Shown here piece after piece: positions 34,501-44,491 of a stretch of 64,000 bases of DNA; the first letter of the stretch is position 1; each line of letters opens with the position of its first letter. The translations under genes were made by a program, and so were the position numbers. The notes beneath the pieces were generated by a model, which did not search any database, was not told the origin of the DNA, and was given only the letters and a program-made list of their open reading frames with translations. This stretch comes from Strigamia acuminata. Taxonomy: Eukaryota > Arthropoda > Chilopoda > Geophilomorpha > Linotaeniidae. Location: the NCBI GenBank assembly GCA_949358305.1, contig OX442315.1, forward strand, positions 6,287,875 to 6,351,874, given 5' to 3'.

Positions 34501-36743
34501 CTCAAACCCTGACAAAGTGAGCAGAAGAAAAAAAAGTTGCTTCCGGGTTTAAGTTAGTCGAAAACCCTTTTTAAAAGAGGCGTGGGTCCTTGAATAAAAT
34601 TTCAAAGAACAAAGAATTAATTTAACTTTTCTTTTTGACCTTTTGGGTCATTCCTTTTTCTTTTCAAATAAGTTCCACTTCATTTTTTAATTTTAAATTT
34701 TATTTTATTTTAATTTTATTTTTTTTTTTAAATCCTTATTCCAAGACTAGATCTTTAAATAACTCAAGAGGCGCCTTTAGCCTCAAGGATAACGCCTCTG
34801 GATTTAAATTTAAATCAAACTGAGAAACAGGGGAAAAAGAATTATGAGATTAACATGGTTTAAGCAGTGTTTCAAGGGCTTTTAGGCTTATTTGTGAGGG
34901 AAAAACAGACTTTTGCATTCTTTTTTGGACCATAAATTTGGGGTTTAGTGGATTTACATGTTTTCTATGTAGAATTTTAATTTTTGGAATTTCTTTTAGG
35001 TTTTTTTATTATTATTTTTAATTTGGGCTTAAAATTTAAATTCAGTTTTCATTCAGTTTTTTTTTTGGGGGGAAAAGTTGTGTAAAAATAATTGGATGCA
35101 TTTCATTATTTATTGTTTATTTATTTAATTTTGGAATTTGAATTGACCAAAAAAATTTTTCTTTCAGATTTTGATTTAGTTGGGCTATATAAAAAAGTTA
35201 ATGAAATTTTACATTTTCTGAAGATTAGGAGGGTTGAAAGGGGAAAATATAATTAATTTTGGAGTGATTTAGGAAATGTTTGGGCTTTTAAAATAGAAAT
35301 AAAATTTAATTCAAGCGTTAAAATAAGTATAATTTGGAAAACTAAATCTAAAACTGGAATAATTAAAGCCTAAAATAGAAAAAAAAACCTATTGAAATTT
35401 AGGACTAAAAGAAAAAGAATCTTAAAATAAAATTAATTTACGACTTTTAGATTAAAACTGAATTGGAAGAAAAATTCCTTAAAATTTAAGACTAAAATGA
35501 AATATTTTAGGAATTTAAGCATTAAAATTAAATAATTTAAGAATTCAGACTTGAAAATGAAATATATTAAGAATTTAGGCCTAAAAATAAAATATTTCAG
35601 ACTTTAGGTCTAAAAATAAAAAAATTTAAAAATTCAGTGCTAAAATAAAAATATTTATGAATCTAGACCTAAAAATGGAATATTCTTTAAGAATTTTAGT
35701 CTAAAAATAAAAAAATGTTATAAATTTAGGCTTAAAACAAAAAATATTAAGAATTTAGACGTAAAAATAATTTTTTTTAAGAATTTAGACGTAAAAATAA
35801 TTTTTTTTAAGAATTTAGATCTAAAAATAATTTTTTTTTTAAGAATTTAGACCTAAAAATAATTTTTTTTTAAGAATTTAGACCTAAAAATAAAAATTTT
35901 AAGAATTTAAACCTAAAAATAATTTTTTTTTTAAGAATTTAGGCCTAAAAATGATATACTTTAAGCACTCAAGCTTGAAAATGTCCTAAAATAAAAAAAA
36001 CAAATTGGAATTTATGTCTAAAACTAAAAAACATTTGAAAATAAAAATTTTACACTCCAATAAAAATTTTTTTTTTTCAAAATTACTCAAATTTTTAATG
36101 AAAACCATCCAAATTTCAATTTATTTTGCTTTACCCTCATCCTCTAGATGTGGATAAATCTCTCCAAGCAGATCCTCTCTGTAGGAAGAAGGATGCAAGT
36201 AGTCCAGATCAGGATCATAACCACTTTCTAGATAGAGAAACAAGCGGCAACAGAAAAAAAAAAAAAGAAAAAAAAACAACAACCACAAAAGCAGGCAAAG
36301 CAGAACCAAAACCCAAAACCCAAAAACTAAAATTAAAATAAAAAAAAAAAAACCAAAAACTTACGACATGAGACCAAATTTGACAACAACAAGGCTAACG
36401 CCGCCCACGACCACCAGGGCGGCGCCAAACTGAAACGAAAATGACAAAAATAGTGAAAAAATGAACTTAAAAAACACAAAAAAAAAAAAAGTGATGGAAG
36501 ATGCGACAGACACAAACAACACTCAAAATAGAAACAACACTTAAATTTCCTCCCAATTTGGACACAAAATGTCGAATTTTCCACGTTTTTAATGAAAAAA
36601 ATTTTTAAAAAATGTCAAAATGTCAAAAATATCAAACAAAATTGCTTAAACTTAAACGAAATAAAATAATATCGTGATATTAAATAGTTAGAAATATATT
36701 TTCGTGATATTTAGTGAACTCACCGCGCTGGACGCATCTTCAT
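22564..36743 (-). CDS. COL9A1: Collagen alpha-1(IX)-like FACIT chain
   Basis: Secreted FACIT collagen, which decorates fibrils in the extracellular matrix. Twenty-seven exons join in phase: 36743-36724, 36429-36365, 36227-36135, 34434-34369, 32797-32662, 31738-31522, 29316-29149, 29044-28949, 28883-28812, 28753-28628, 27336-27283, 27218-27174, 27097-27038, 26976-26821, 26760-26668, 26604-26443, 26378-26280, 26212-26105, 26048-25941, 25885-25841, 25786-25616, 25559-25212, 25054-25000, 23825-23724, 23524-23423, 23241-23074, 22748-22564. Using one of the two 102-nt exons gives 1,005 aa. A signal peptide ([14 protein letters not shown]) is followed by an acidic Tyr-rich segment, then the TSPN/NC4 domain ([72 protein letters not shown]), a CPVVCP cysteine pair as in NC3, Gly-X-Y stretches, an NC2-like helix ([13 protein letters not shown]) and a C-terminal GYCEMC. 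Several helical exons are 45, 54, 99, 108 or 162 nt, the usual collagen sizes. Confidence 0.94.
23423..23524 (-). CDS. COL9A1: Collagen IX NC2 exon, variant b (102 nt)
   Basis: Exon of the collagen gene, phase 1 at both ends, giving [11 protein letters not shown] then Gly-X-Y with a two-residue imperfection (GH) after GPPGHP. It has the same length, phase and imperfection position as exon 23825-23724, so the two look like a duplicated exon pair. Either one joins in frame with the preceding NC2 exon (25054-25000) and the next exon (23241-23074). Confidence 0.8.
23724..23825 (-). CDS. COL9A1: Collagen IX NC2 exon, variant a (102 nt)
   Basis: Encodes [11 protein letters not shown], close to the EQLAQLAAHL segment of vertebrate NC2, then GPPGPP, the two-residue imperfection GV, and GKQGRP onward. 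Acceptor CACAG, donor GTATCG, phase 1 at both ends. This is probably the ancestral member of the pair, because its helix resembles NC2 more than variant b does. Confidence 0.82.
23950..24074. mobile_element. Second copy of the 165-bp-family hAT MITE
   Basis: Homologous to 18252-18416 (ends AAGTGCTGGACAGG and CAGTCCAGCCTTA) and flanked by its own 8-bp duplication GTTAGAAA at 23942-23949 and 24075-24082. It lies in a collagen intron. Confidence 0.87.
24290..24610. mobile_element. TIR element in collagen intron
   Basis: Long inverted ends: GTGGCTACGTTCATGTCCGA at the left and TCGGACATGAATGTAGCCAC at the right, continuing as ACGTATTATTTTCATGACACGC and inverse. Related half-sequence occurs in the astacin intron near 46195-46245. 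The preceding 24170-24240 is a fragment of a pogo/Tigger-like terminus (CGTTATAACGAGGTTCGACG). Confidence 0.75.
27410..28600. mobile_element. Transposon cluster in collagen intron
   Basis: The intron 27337-28627 is swollen by fragments. A pogo-like terminus (TCGAACCTCGATATAACGAA near 27424) has a partly inverted match at 32390-32460. A hAT-like end, CAGTGGTTCGTAACCTTTTC, starts near 27923. A CCGTCTTTACACTTTTCAGCG...GGGCCTGCC unit at about 28310-28463 recurs at 56586-56744. No transposase ORF. Confidence 0.6.
30740..31480. repeat. Degenerate ~22-bp repeat in collagen intron
   Basis: About 30 diverged copies of AAACTGCTTTTAAAACAATG in the 2.2-kb intron 29317-31521, shifting to an AAAATTGAATTTAAAACAAT variant at the right. 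The ORFs across it are repeat artefacts. Upstream, 29350-30730 is intron without recognisable features. Confidence 0.8.
32190..32460. mobile_element. pogo/Tigger-like fragment in collagen intron
   Basis: Contains TTCGTTATATCAAATTTTTTTAACATGGTG, split here as TTCGTTATATC and AACATGGTGTTCTATGACC, which is the inverse of the fragment at 27440-27500. No intact ends or ORF. The neighbouring intron 32798-34368 shows nothing else I can support. Confidence 0.5.
34620..36060. repeat. AT-rich degenerate repeats in collagen intron
   Basis: Intron 34435-36134 is dominated by poly(T)/poly(A) runs. From about 35350 it holds a diverged ~30-bp unit (AAGAATTTAGACCTAAAAATAA). No coding or RNA feature. Confidence 0.65.
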
Positions 36744-37299
36744 GAGCGATGCCGCATGCAACGTCTCGTCACTCGGGATAGGAACGAACAAATGTCGGTG
36801 CAAACTGGTGATAGTCGTTATCGTTAAAAAGTGGTTTGGCCAGCGCGGTTGTGATTGGGCGATGCGGGAAATACCGAACGGGCGCCACTGGTGGTGGTTT
36901 GGGGAACTAGTGAGGCAAAAAAAAAGTAATGGGAAAAAAATAAAGGAGGAAAAAGTGTGGAATAATAATTAGGTCTTATATCAGATTTAAATAACTCGTT
37001 CAATTTTGAGGTGGGAAAAAAGTTTGGATGTTTTGGAGCGGAAAAAGAAATTGATTGGAGTTTTTGCGTTCTTGTTGCCTTTTAAGGGGATCATTAAAAA
37101 ACTATTGCTTTGGTTTTAATCGCCTTAGAAATGGAAAATAAAGGAAATTGTTTGGGAAATGAAGGAAGGAAAGAATAGAAAAAGTTTGTGGAAAGAAAAG
37201 ACAAAAATTGGATTTTTTTTTTTGATTTATTAGAAAAGTGGTAAGTTTTTAATTGGAATTGTTATAAGAATTGGAAGTGTTTTTTGGAAAAAATTTTGA

Positions 37300-38280
37300 T
37301 AAATGGAGGGAAATATTTGGGAAAATGGAAAAAGAAGTTTGAGAAAAATAAATTGGAAAAAATGGGGAAAATAAAATGGAAAAAATGGGGAAAATAAAAT
37401 GGAAAAAATGGAAAAATAAAATGGAAAAAATGGGGAAAATAAAATAGAAAAAATGGAAAAATAAAATGAAAAAATGGGGAAAATAAAATGGAAAAAATGG
37501 AAAAATAAAATGGGAAAAATGGAAAAATAAAATGGAAAAATAAATTGGAAAAAATGGAATAATAAAATGGAAAAAATGGAAAAATAAAATAGAAAAAATA
37601 AAAAAATAAAATGGAAAAAATGGAAAAATAAAATAGAAAAAATGGAAAAAATGGAAAAATAAAATGGAAAAATAAAATGGAAAAAATGGAAAAATAAAAT
37701 AGAAAAAATGGAAAAAAATGGAAAAATAAAATGGAAAAAAAAAATGAAAAAAATGGAAAAATAAAATGAAAAAATGGAAAAATAAAATGGAAAAATAAAA
37801 TATAATACCGTAGGAGTAATTTTAAATTGATTGGATTATTTTGCAAAAAGATTGGAATTTTTTTTTTAGAAACGGGAAAGTTATTAATAAAAAATGGAAT
37901 TTTTGAAAATGGACAAATTTAAAGAGAAATGAGAAAACTTTGAAGAAAAGTGAAAATAATTTAAAGAAAAATGGAAAAAAATTGAAGAAAAATGAAAAAT
38001 ATTTTTAAAAAATAAAGATTGCAAGTAAAAGTGAAAAATTGTAAGCAAAAGTGAAAAATTGTAAGTAAAAGTAAAAAAGTGTAAGTAAAAGTGAAAAACA
38101 TTAAGAAAAACTAAAAAATCCCCAAAAAAATTAAAAAATCCCACAAAAAATTAAAAAATCCCACAAAAATTAAAAAATCCCTAAAAAAATTAAAAAATCC
38201 AAAAATAAAAAAATAAAATCCAAAAATAAAAAAATAAAATCTAAAAATAAAAAAATAAAATCCAAAAAAAAAGGTAATAA
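37300..38280. repeat. A-rich minisatellites upstream of the collagen gene
   Basis: 37320-37800 is a run of GGAAAAAATGGAAAAATAAAAT units. 38000-38100 carries GTAAGTAAAAGTGAAAAATT units. 38110-38280 carries AAAAATTAAAAAATCCC units. The Phe-rich ORFs on the minus strand are artefacts of these arrays. 36744-37300 is AT-rich with no gene seen. Confidence 0.8.
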
Positions 38281-38439
38281 ACCCGAAAAATTAAAACATT
38301 TTCCGAAAAAAAAACCCAAAAAAACCAAAAATTGCCAAAACCAATTCATTTCATACTGTATTTCCGCGATTAACAGCCAAAAACAACAATAAACCTTTGG
38401 AAAAATGAGGCAACATTGTTAATTTACACTTTTCTTACT

Positions 38440-39240
38440 GTGGGCCGAAGCAAACAGAATTACGTCATAATTTTCCAACGCTCTATTCGAGACCACCTCT
38501 TAATCGCGCAACATAAATTCCAAAAAAATAAATCCCCAAAAAATAAAATCCCAATGACATCATAAAAATCTCAAAAAACCCGGAAGTGACGTCACCCGAT
38601 CCTTGAAAACCAATCTGGGCGCAAATCAAATCTAAATCTGATCTCCAGCTGGACCTCGCAATCTCAAACCCCACCCAACATTTAAAGCCAAACTGCCCTG
38701 TTGGGTGTTGGTGTGACCAAAGGGTTAATGAATCACCAATCCACCACGCGGGATTTATCTGCACTAATACCCACAAATGACTAAATGACCTCGCCAGACG
38801 CCAGCCACAGGTGAGTCAAGGATCTGTCCAAGACAGGAAATGAAAGCAACAAAAAAAAACACATTCAAATTATTTGGAATAAATAAATGAATTTCTCCAT
38901 CTTTTGTTTTCCCATCATGCCCTTCGGCCAATCGAGCACGTGGTTGGCATCGAAACTCGACGCACAATCGCGTGGGAGGGGCCAGGGAGCCTTGAGTGCC
39001 ATCAGGTGTGTCATTAACGACGCGATTCCTCCCTAGGTGTCTCGTTTCGACCCTAAGGAGATGAGGAGGAGGGTTTTGCAGGCCGCCATTTTTTTTTTTT
39101 GAGAAAAAATTTTTTTTTTTTTGGAATTGTTGTTTCTTGGAAATGGAAATATGTTCATCCCCCATCTTTGAATTGGGGTTGTAGCAAAGTCCAAAGTGAT
39201 GTTTTTTGAGAATCAAACATTTGTGTTTGATTTTCAAGTT
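38440..39240. other. Compositionally complex island, possible regulatory DNA
   Basis: Among simple repeats this stretch is non-repetitive and balanced in composition. It includes GAGCACGTGGTTGG (a CACGTG E-box), GACCAAAGGGTTAATGA and a GGTGTGTCATTAACGACGCG stretch. No ORF with recognisable protein similarity. It lies about 2 kb upstream of the collagen start, so an enhancer is conceivable, but this is inference. Confidence 0.3.
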
Positions 39241-39340
39241 GTTTCGGTTGTTTTCTCTTATTTCAGGCTAAAAACGCAATGCTGGTGTTGGATTTTTGCT
39301 GTAATGTTGGATTGCAGTGTTGGTATTATTTTGTATAGTT

Positions 39341-39655
39341 ATACAACATTGATACAACATTGATACAACATTGATACAACATTGATACAACATTGATACA
39401 ACATTGATACAACATTGATACAACATTGATACAACATTGATACAACATTGATACAACATTGATACAACATTGATATAATATTGATACAATATTGATACAA
39501 CATTGATACAACATTGATACAACATTGATACAACATTGATACAACATTGATACAACATTGATACAACATTGATACAACATTGATACAACATTGATACAAC
39601 ATTGATACAACATTGATACAACATTGATATAACATTGATACAACATTGATATAAC
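39341..39655. repeat. 12-bp minisatellite, about 26 copies
   Basis: Near-perfect array of ACATTGATACAA with a few TATAATATTG variants in the centre. The 12-bp period leaves several frames open, giving repeated Tyr-Gln-Cys-Cys ORFs that are not genes. Confidence 0.95.
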
Positions 39656-40100
39656 AATGATTTTCCAGAAATCATCGATATTTTTCTAAACACCGATGAT
39701 TTTCTTTTAAAAATTGCTCATTTCTACAAGAACATTATCGGCATACTCGTGTTTTAACAATTTTAGTTTAAGTGTATTTTAAGTTTTAACGTGGGTTTAA
39801 ACAGGAAATGATGTCATTTTTGTTTTGAAATTGAAGTAAAACACAAAATATTTTTGTTTTTGAATGCACCTACTGTTATCTAGACAAAAATCACCGATTT
39901 TTTTGGAAAAATGGTAATTTTTATTAACCCCGGCGCTTATTTGGATCCGCCGCTTATTGCATCTATTGCGGTGACCACCCAGCAGTTAAACGGGCCCCAG
40001 CCCCTAAATGAACCCGGTCTTAATTTGAAGTTTTACGGTATACATTTCTCATGAATGTTTAGACTTTCGTAAATGCTCATAGATTTCCATAGATTTTCAT

Positions 40101-40560
40101 CTAGGGCCGGCCTTAACGTTTGTGGGGCCCTTGTTGGTGGGGCCCAAGTTGGCAGGGCCCAATGTGGACCATGCGTTTTGCCACCGATGGCGCCACATAA
40201 TATATAGCCGCACTGCATTCTGGGATGACAACAGGTAACAAACATGCTTACGTTAGTTAGCAAGCAATGCCTGACATGTGATTGCTGTCATCCAATCAGT
40301 GCACAGAACAGCAAATCAATAGGAAATAACACACGGATACGTGTTTATGTCATCCTTTGGTTCATATATATCTTCATACCCGGGGTCGCGTAAAAATATC
40401 ATGGACAAAAAAAGAATCGCAAAAATTAAAAGTTTGAGAAGCTCTGACAAAATTAAATTATTTCTTAGAATTATGATCAACTAAAGTACGGGCCCCTACC
40501 TCTGCAAGCGTGGGGCCCAAAGTACCATAGCGATTATATTGCCCTAAGGTTTGCCCTATT
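40101..40560. mobile_element. Probable decayed TIR element
   Basis: GGGCCGGCCTTAACG with GGGGCCC runs at the left is roughly mirrored by GGGCCC and GCCCTAAGGTTTGCCC at the right. Inverted similarity is weak and no target duplication was found. Confidence 0.35.
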
Positions 40561-40564
40561 TTCA

Positions 40565-41055
40565 TCTCTACTTGCATATTTTGATAGATTTATGATAGAT
40601 TTATGATCGATTTATGATAGATTTATAATAGATTTATAATAGATTTTGATAGATTTGTAATAGATTCCCTAGATTTTGATAGATTTCCTAGATTTTGATA
40701 GAATTCCTAGATTTTGATAGATTTCCTAGATTTTGATAGATTTCCTAGATTTTGATAGATTTCCTAAATTTTGATATATTCCCTAGATTTTGATAGATTT
40801 CCTAGATTTTCATTGATTTCCTAGATTTTGATAGTTTCCTAGATTTTGATAGATTTCCTAGATTTTGATAGATTTCCTAGATTTTCATTGATTTTCCATT
40901 GATTTTGATAGATTTCCTAGATTTTCATTGATTTTCCTTTGATTTTGATAGATTTCCTAGATTTTCATTGATTTTCTATTGATTTTGATAGATTTCCTAG
41001 ATTTTCATTGATTTTTCATTGATTTCGATAAATTTCCTAGATTTTCATTGATTAT
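40565..41055. repeat. Degenerate repeat of TAGATTTTGATAGATTTCC
   Basis: About 20 diverged copies of a ~20-bp unit, with longer CATTGATTTTC insertions in the second half. No coding content. Confidence 0.85.
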
Positions 41056-41526
41056 ACACACTAGTGTTCAATATAACATATCCTCATTAAAGTTGGAATA
41101 ATATTAAACCAATGTAAAACCACCACACAGTACCGCTATATTAAAAAATTATACATTTTTCCAATATTGAAACCAACATCAATCCACCCCAAAACACAAC
41201 AAAAACCACAAATTTAAAAAACAAAAACTCACCTCCACGTTGAACCACCTTAACCAGTCCCAAACCAAACTATCCCCAATAAAAACCTCAACCACACGAA
41301 AAACCAACAGCCCGCGGACGACCGGTTTGGTCAAAAATGCAAATCCACTCCTTCCAAAAGCAATAAATCCAACTCCAGAGTCAAAAACCCGATCGAAACC
41401 ATCAAAAAACCCAACAACAAACCCTCAACACCAAACAAACAAACCCAAACCAAAACAAAACAAAACTCCCATAGACTTAACATGGCAAAAACCGCAACCG
41501 CACCAACAAAACCAAAACCGCCACAA

Positions 41527-41735
41527 CTTACCTCAAAACAAACCACACCGAGGGTTATTGAGGATGAGTAGGGGCGTGGTGCACATGCCGGACGCCGTGC
41601 TTGCGTTCGTCCTTTAAGCCCGGCTGATGGAGGGTGGGGCGAGGGGGGTCGGGGGGCTCGTGACGCGAAAGAGGTGCGCGCAGTCTCAAGGTGAACTGCT
41701 CTATTTCGCACGTTTTCTCCGCTCATTTGCATAGA
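41527..41735. other. GC-rich island with a minus-strand donor-like site
   Basis: A GC-rich stretch (GGCGAGGGGGGTCGGGGGGC) beside ATTTGCAT, an octamer-like motif. On the minus strand a consensus donor (GTTTTGAG then GTAAGT) sits at its lower edge near 41527. It could be an untranslated first exon, for example of the collagen gene, but nothing proves it. The ORFs on either strand resemble no protein I know. Confidence 0.25.
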
Positions 41736-42168
41736 AGAGGGATTCCAAATTGGCGAAATTAAAGTGGACGGGGCAGAAGAAAAAAATATAAAAAAAAAAT
41801 AAAGCGAAAAATTAGATTAAGAAATTGCATTATCTTAATTTGAAATTATGTTCGAAGAGAGGAAATTACAATAAGGAAGAACAAGTTGGCAAAATATGTG
41901 GCGAGCGAGGGGTGGGGTTGGGAATGGCAATTGGCGTCGATGACCCGTCGGTGACAACAGTGGAATGGGACGCAGACATGACTGATGGTGCTTGGTAATT
42001 GGAGGGCCGGTTGAACGAACGCCCCCCCATTTTTTTCGACCCGTAATTAGGTGCTAAACGGGTCAACTCACTGATTTCAATCACTTAAGCTAGATCGTAA
42101 AATGACGTCATTTTCAAATGTTCCAAGGGTCAAATTGTTACAATTCAACTGCAGAATTTTTTTTTCAG

Positions 42169-42206
42169 GGGGGCCCGGGGCCCCACGCCAGGGGCCCCGG
42201 GCCCCC
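42169..42206. other. Perfect GC hairpin, 16-bp arms
   Basis: GGGGGCCCGGGGCCCC, the loop ACGCCA, then a perfect inverse repeat of the arm. All stem bases are G or C. Nearby, 42225-42310 and 42410-42495 are a direct duplication (TTTGATGATGACATTT then GGGGCCCC). Confidence 0.9.
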
Positions 42207-42833
42207 GCATTAAGGGTGGTCTGGTTTTACGTCACTCAATAATTTGATGATGACATTTGATTGGCAGGGGCCCCCCACAATATGTTTGGCCGGGGGCCCG
42301 CGTGATTAATTGATTTTTAATGGGAAATTTTGTACCGGATTTGAGGAAAGGCGCAACGGGACGCTGCCGCGGGCCCCAGCAGAGATGGCAGAGTGTGGAG
42401 ATTAGATGGGAAGGTTTTATGTCGATAAATGATTTGATGATGACATTTTGTTGACAGGGGCCCCTCCCTTACAATTTGTTTGACCAGGGGCCCTCATAAA
42501 TTTAATTTATACTTGTGTGGGAGAGAGAACCATAAATTTTCATTTGACGATACTGTATATATACGGTAATAAAAATATCGTGAGTTATACAGTTGCAATC
42601 TTCAAGGTCAAATTCAAGGTCACCACTGGATTGCCTACCCTTGACTTCCTATTTAGTACCATCAATGCGTTTACCGTTTGCGATAACTTGTATCACGAAC
42701 CAAGGATAACATGGACACATATCCACATGTTCAGAGTGTTTTGCCACCAATGCCAGCCATGCGGGGCCCTCCGTATTTCTGGCCCCTACAGTAGGTTAAA
42801 GCCTTTGTCAGCCCCCCTCTGGTGGGGGCCGTG

Positions 42834-43038
42834 CAGGGACGGATCTAGCATAGGGCTAATGGGGCTTGAGCCCAGGGCCCCTAAATTCTAAGGGGCCCCC
42901 AAGACACAAGACAATGTACTAAAAAAAAAAAGGTCGCTAAAAAAACGAAAAAAGAAGAAAGGTCGGTATTAAACATTTCGATAAAGGGGCCCTGAAAAAA
43001 CTTCAAGCCCAGGGCCCCGATAAGCTAGATCCGCCCCC
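42834..43038. mobile_element. ~205-bp TIR element
   Basis: CAGGGACGGATCTAGCATAG at the left is matched in inverse by CTAGATCCGCCCCC at the right, with further inner GAGCCCAGGGCCCC pairing. CAGGG ends suggest hAT. No clear target duplication. 43040-44491 has no gene I can support. It includes AACCTAACCTTACTGG-type sequence shared with 24470 and 46300. Confidence 0.6.
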
Positions 43039-44491
43039 ATGGCGGCTGACTTGGGCCGCACAATCTTGGTTCTTGGTGCTATCAGTTTTGTTCTAGTTTT
43101 ATTGTTATTTCTTACTCCGATCTGCCGAAAAGCCGATCGACGAACAACCGTCGTTTTATCGTCCGGTTGACTGCGGTTATGTTATGTTAATGGCCCGTAT
43201 TAAAGGCTGTAAAATCCAACATTATTGCTTTCCTTGAATATTTCCAACTTTTATCTGATTTAATTATTCTGCTGGAAACTACAAATTTACAACACAAAAA
43301 CACAAGGTTTTAAAGCTTACGGGCAACTTCGTTAAGATGGTTTAAAAGCCAGGAAACATTTTATTCTTCGAAGAAGCCGAGTCACAATTAATTGCTTAAT
43401 TCAATTTTTTCTCTCATGCCAATTACAAGTGTTTTCCCACTAATGTGATTATGCTAAAATCCTTAAGCAGATCTACCAGCATAAGATTCCTGACTACAGC
43501 TGGTGTCAAATATAAACAGTCTTAGTCAAAGCCGGATTAAAGATGCAGGGATCCTAGATAAACTAATTGTGGTGTTTTATTTAACAGTAGACAGGAAGTG
43601 ATCCAGGAAATGATCTAAGAAAAAGGGGTTGACCAATAATAAATTCTAGGGGTGACTAGGTACTAACCCAACAGGTATGTTTAGATTGGGGCGTGTCATT
43701 TAGCGCAAAAAAATCTACCGCAACACAACACAATTCTACCGCGACTTTGGAAACTGCGACTACGTATATTTTAGGTTTAATTCCTAAAAAGAGCTAACAA
43801 GAGGGGGCACAGCCCCCCTTGACCCCCCGCAAACCTAACCTTACTGGTTTTTTGATAAAAAACCATTTTTTTAGCCGGCTTGTAGCGGTACATTGTTGTC
43901 GCGGTAAATTGTGTCGCGCTAGTTGTGCGGCCCCTCTAGATTTGTTGCTGCTCCGACAAAATAAGCCGTCGGCTCATTCCGGGGGGCCCGCAGCATCCTG
44001 AGGGTCATTGTAGAGGCCCCTATTGTCAGGCGGCCTGAAGGAAGTTGCCTCCCTTAGAATACGCTTGAAGCTAAAAACTCCTAAAAATCAAACTGCTTCA
44101 AGCAAAAACCTCATTCAACAAAACTGCTTGAGGCTAAAAATTCATTGCAACAAAAGCCTTTGAATGGAGCTACGAGCAGAAATTAATTTTCACAACCCTT
44201 CGACAAACATACAAAAAGACTGGTATTGTATACCACACTTCCCTATTGACTTTGGTTAAATTTTCTTCGCTTGTCAAAACTTCTTCCGGTTTGCCGCTAC
44301 ACTTCCAACAGTTGTTCAAACAAGAAGAAATGTCATTGGTCTCGTGTGAAAGCCCATTTAGAAGAGTCTTTGACTCCCAACTTATGTATCCAAAGCGGAT
44401 AAAGCAAATAAACAAGAATAACATGTATAAAAGGGAAGGATTTCAATTACCCTGAATCATAAACAAATTGCTCGTCCTGGCAGGAGGTACA

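Noticed and set aside
36121-36309. Minus ORF ending LEDEGKAK as a C-terminus
   Set aside because: A donor (GAGG/GTAAAG) precedes the stop and joins in phase to the TSPN-side exon, so the stop is intronic.
36365-36429. Apparent transmembrane helix [15 protein letters not shown] in another frame
   Set aside because: Phases from the ATG exon and into the next exon require the other frame, which gives a signal peptide core.
37262-37846. Phe-rich 194-codon minus ORF resembling a membrane protein
   Set aside because: It is the translation of an AAAATGGAAAAATAAAATGG array.
39268-39693. Repeated Tyr-Gln-Cys-Cys ORFs on the minus strand
   Set aside because: They come from the 12-bp ACATTGATACAA array read in several frames, with no splice or start context.
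41240-41617. 125-codon plus-strand ORF rich in Pro, Asn, Lys
   Set aside because: A-rich composition, no recognised domain, no supporting splice context.
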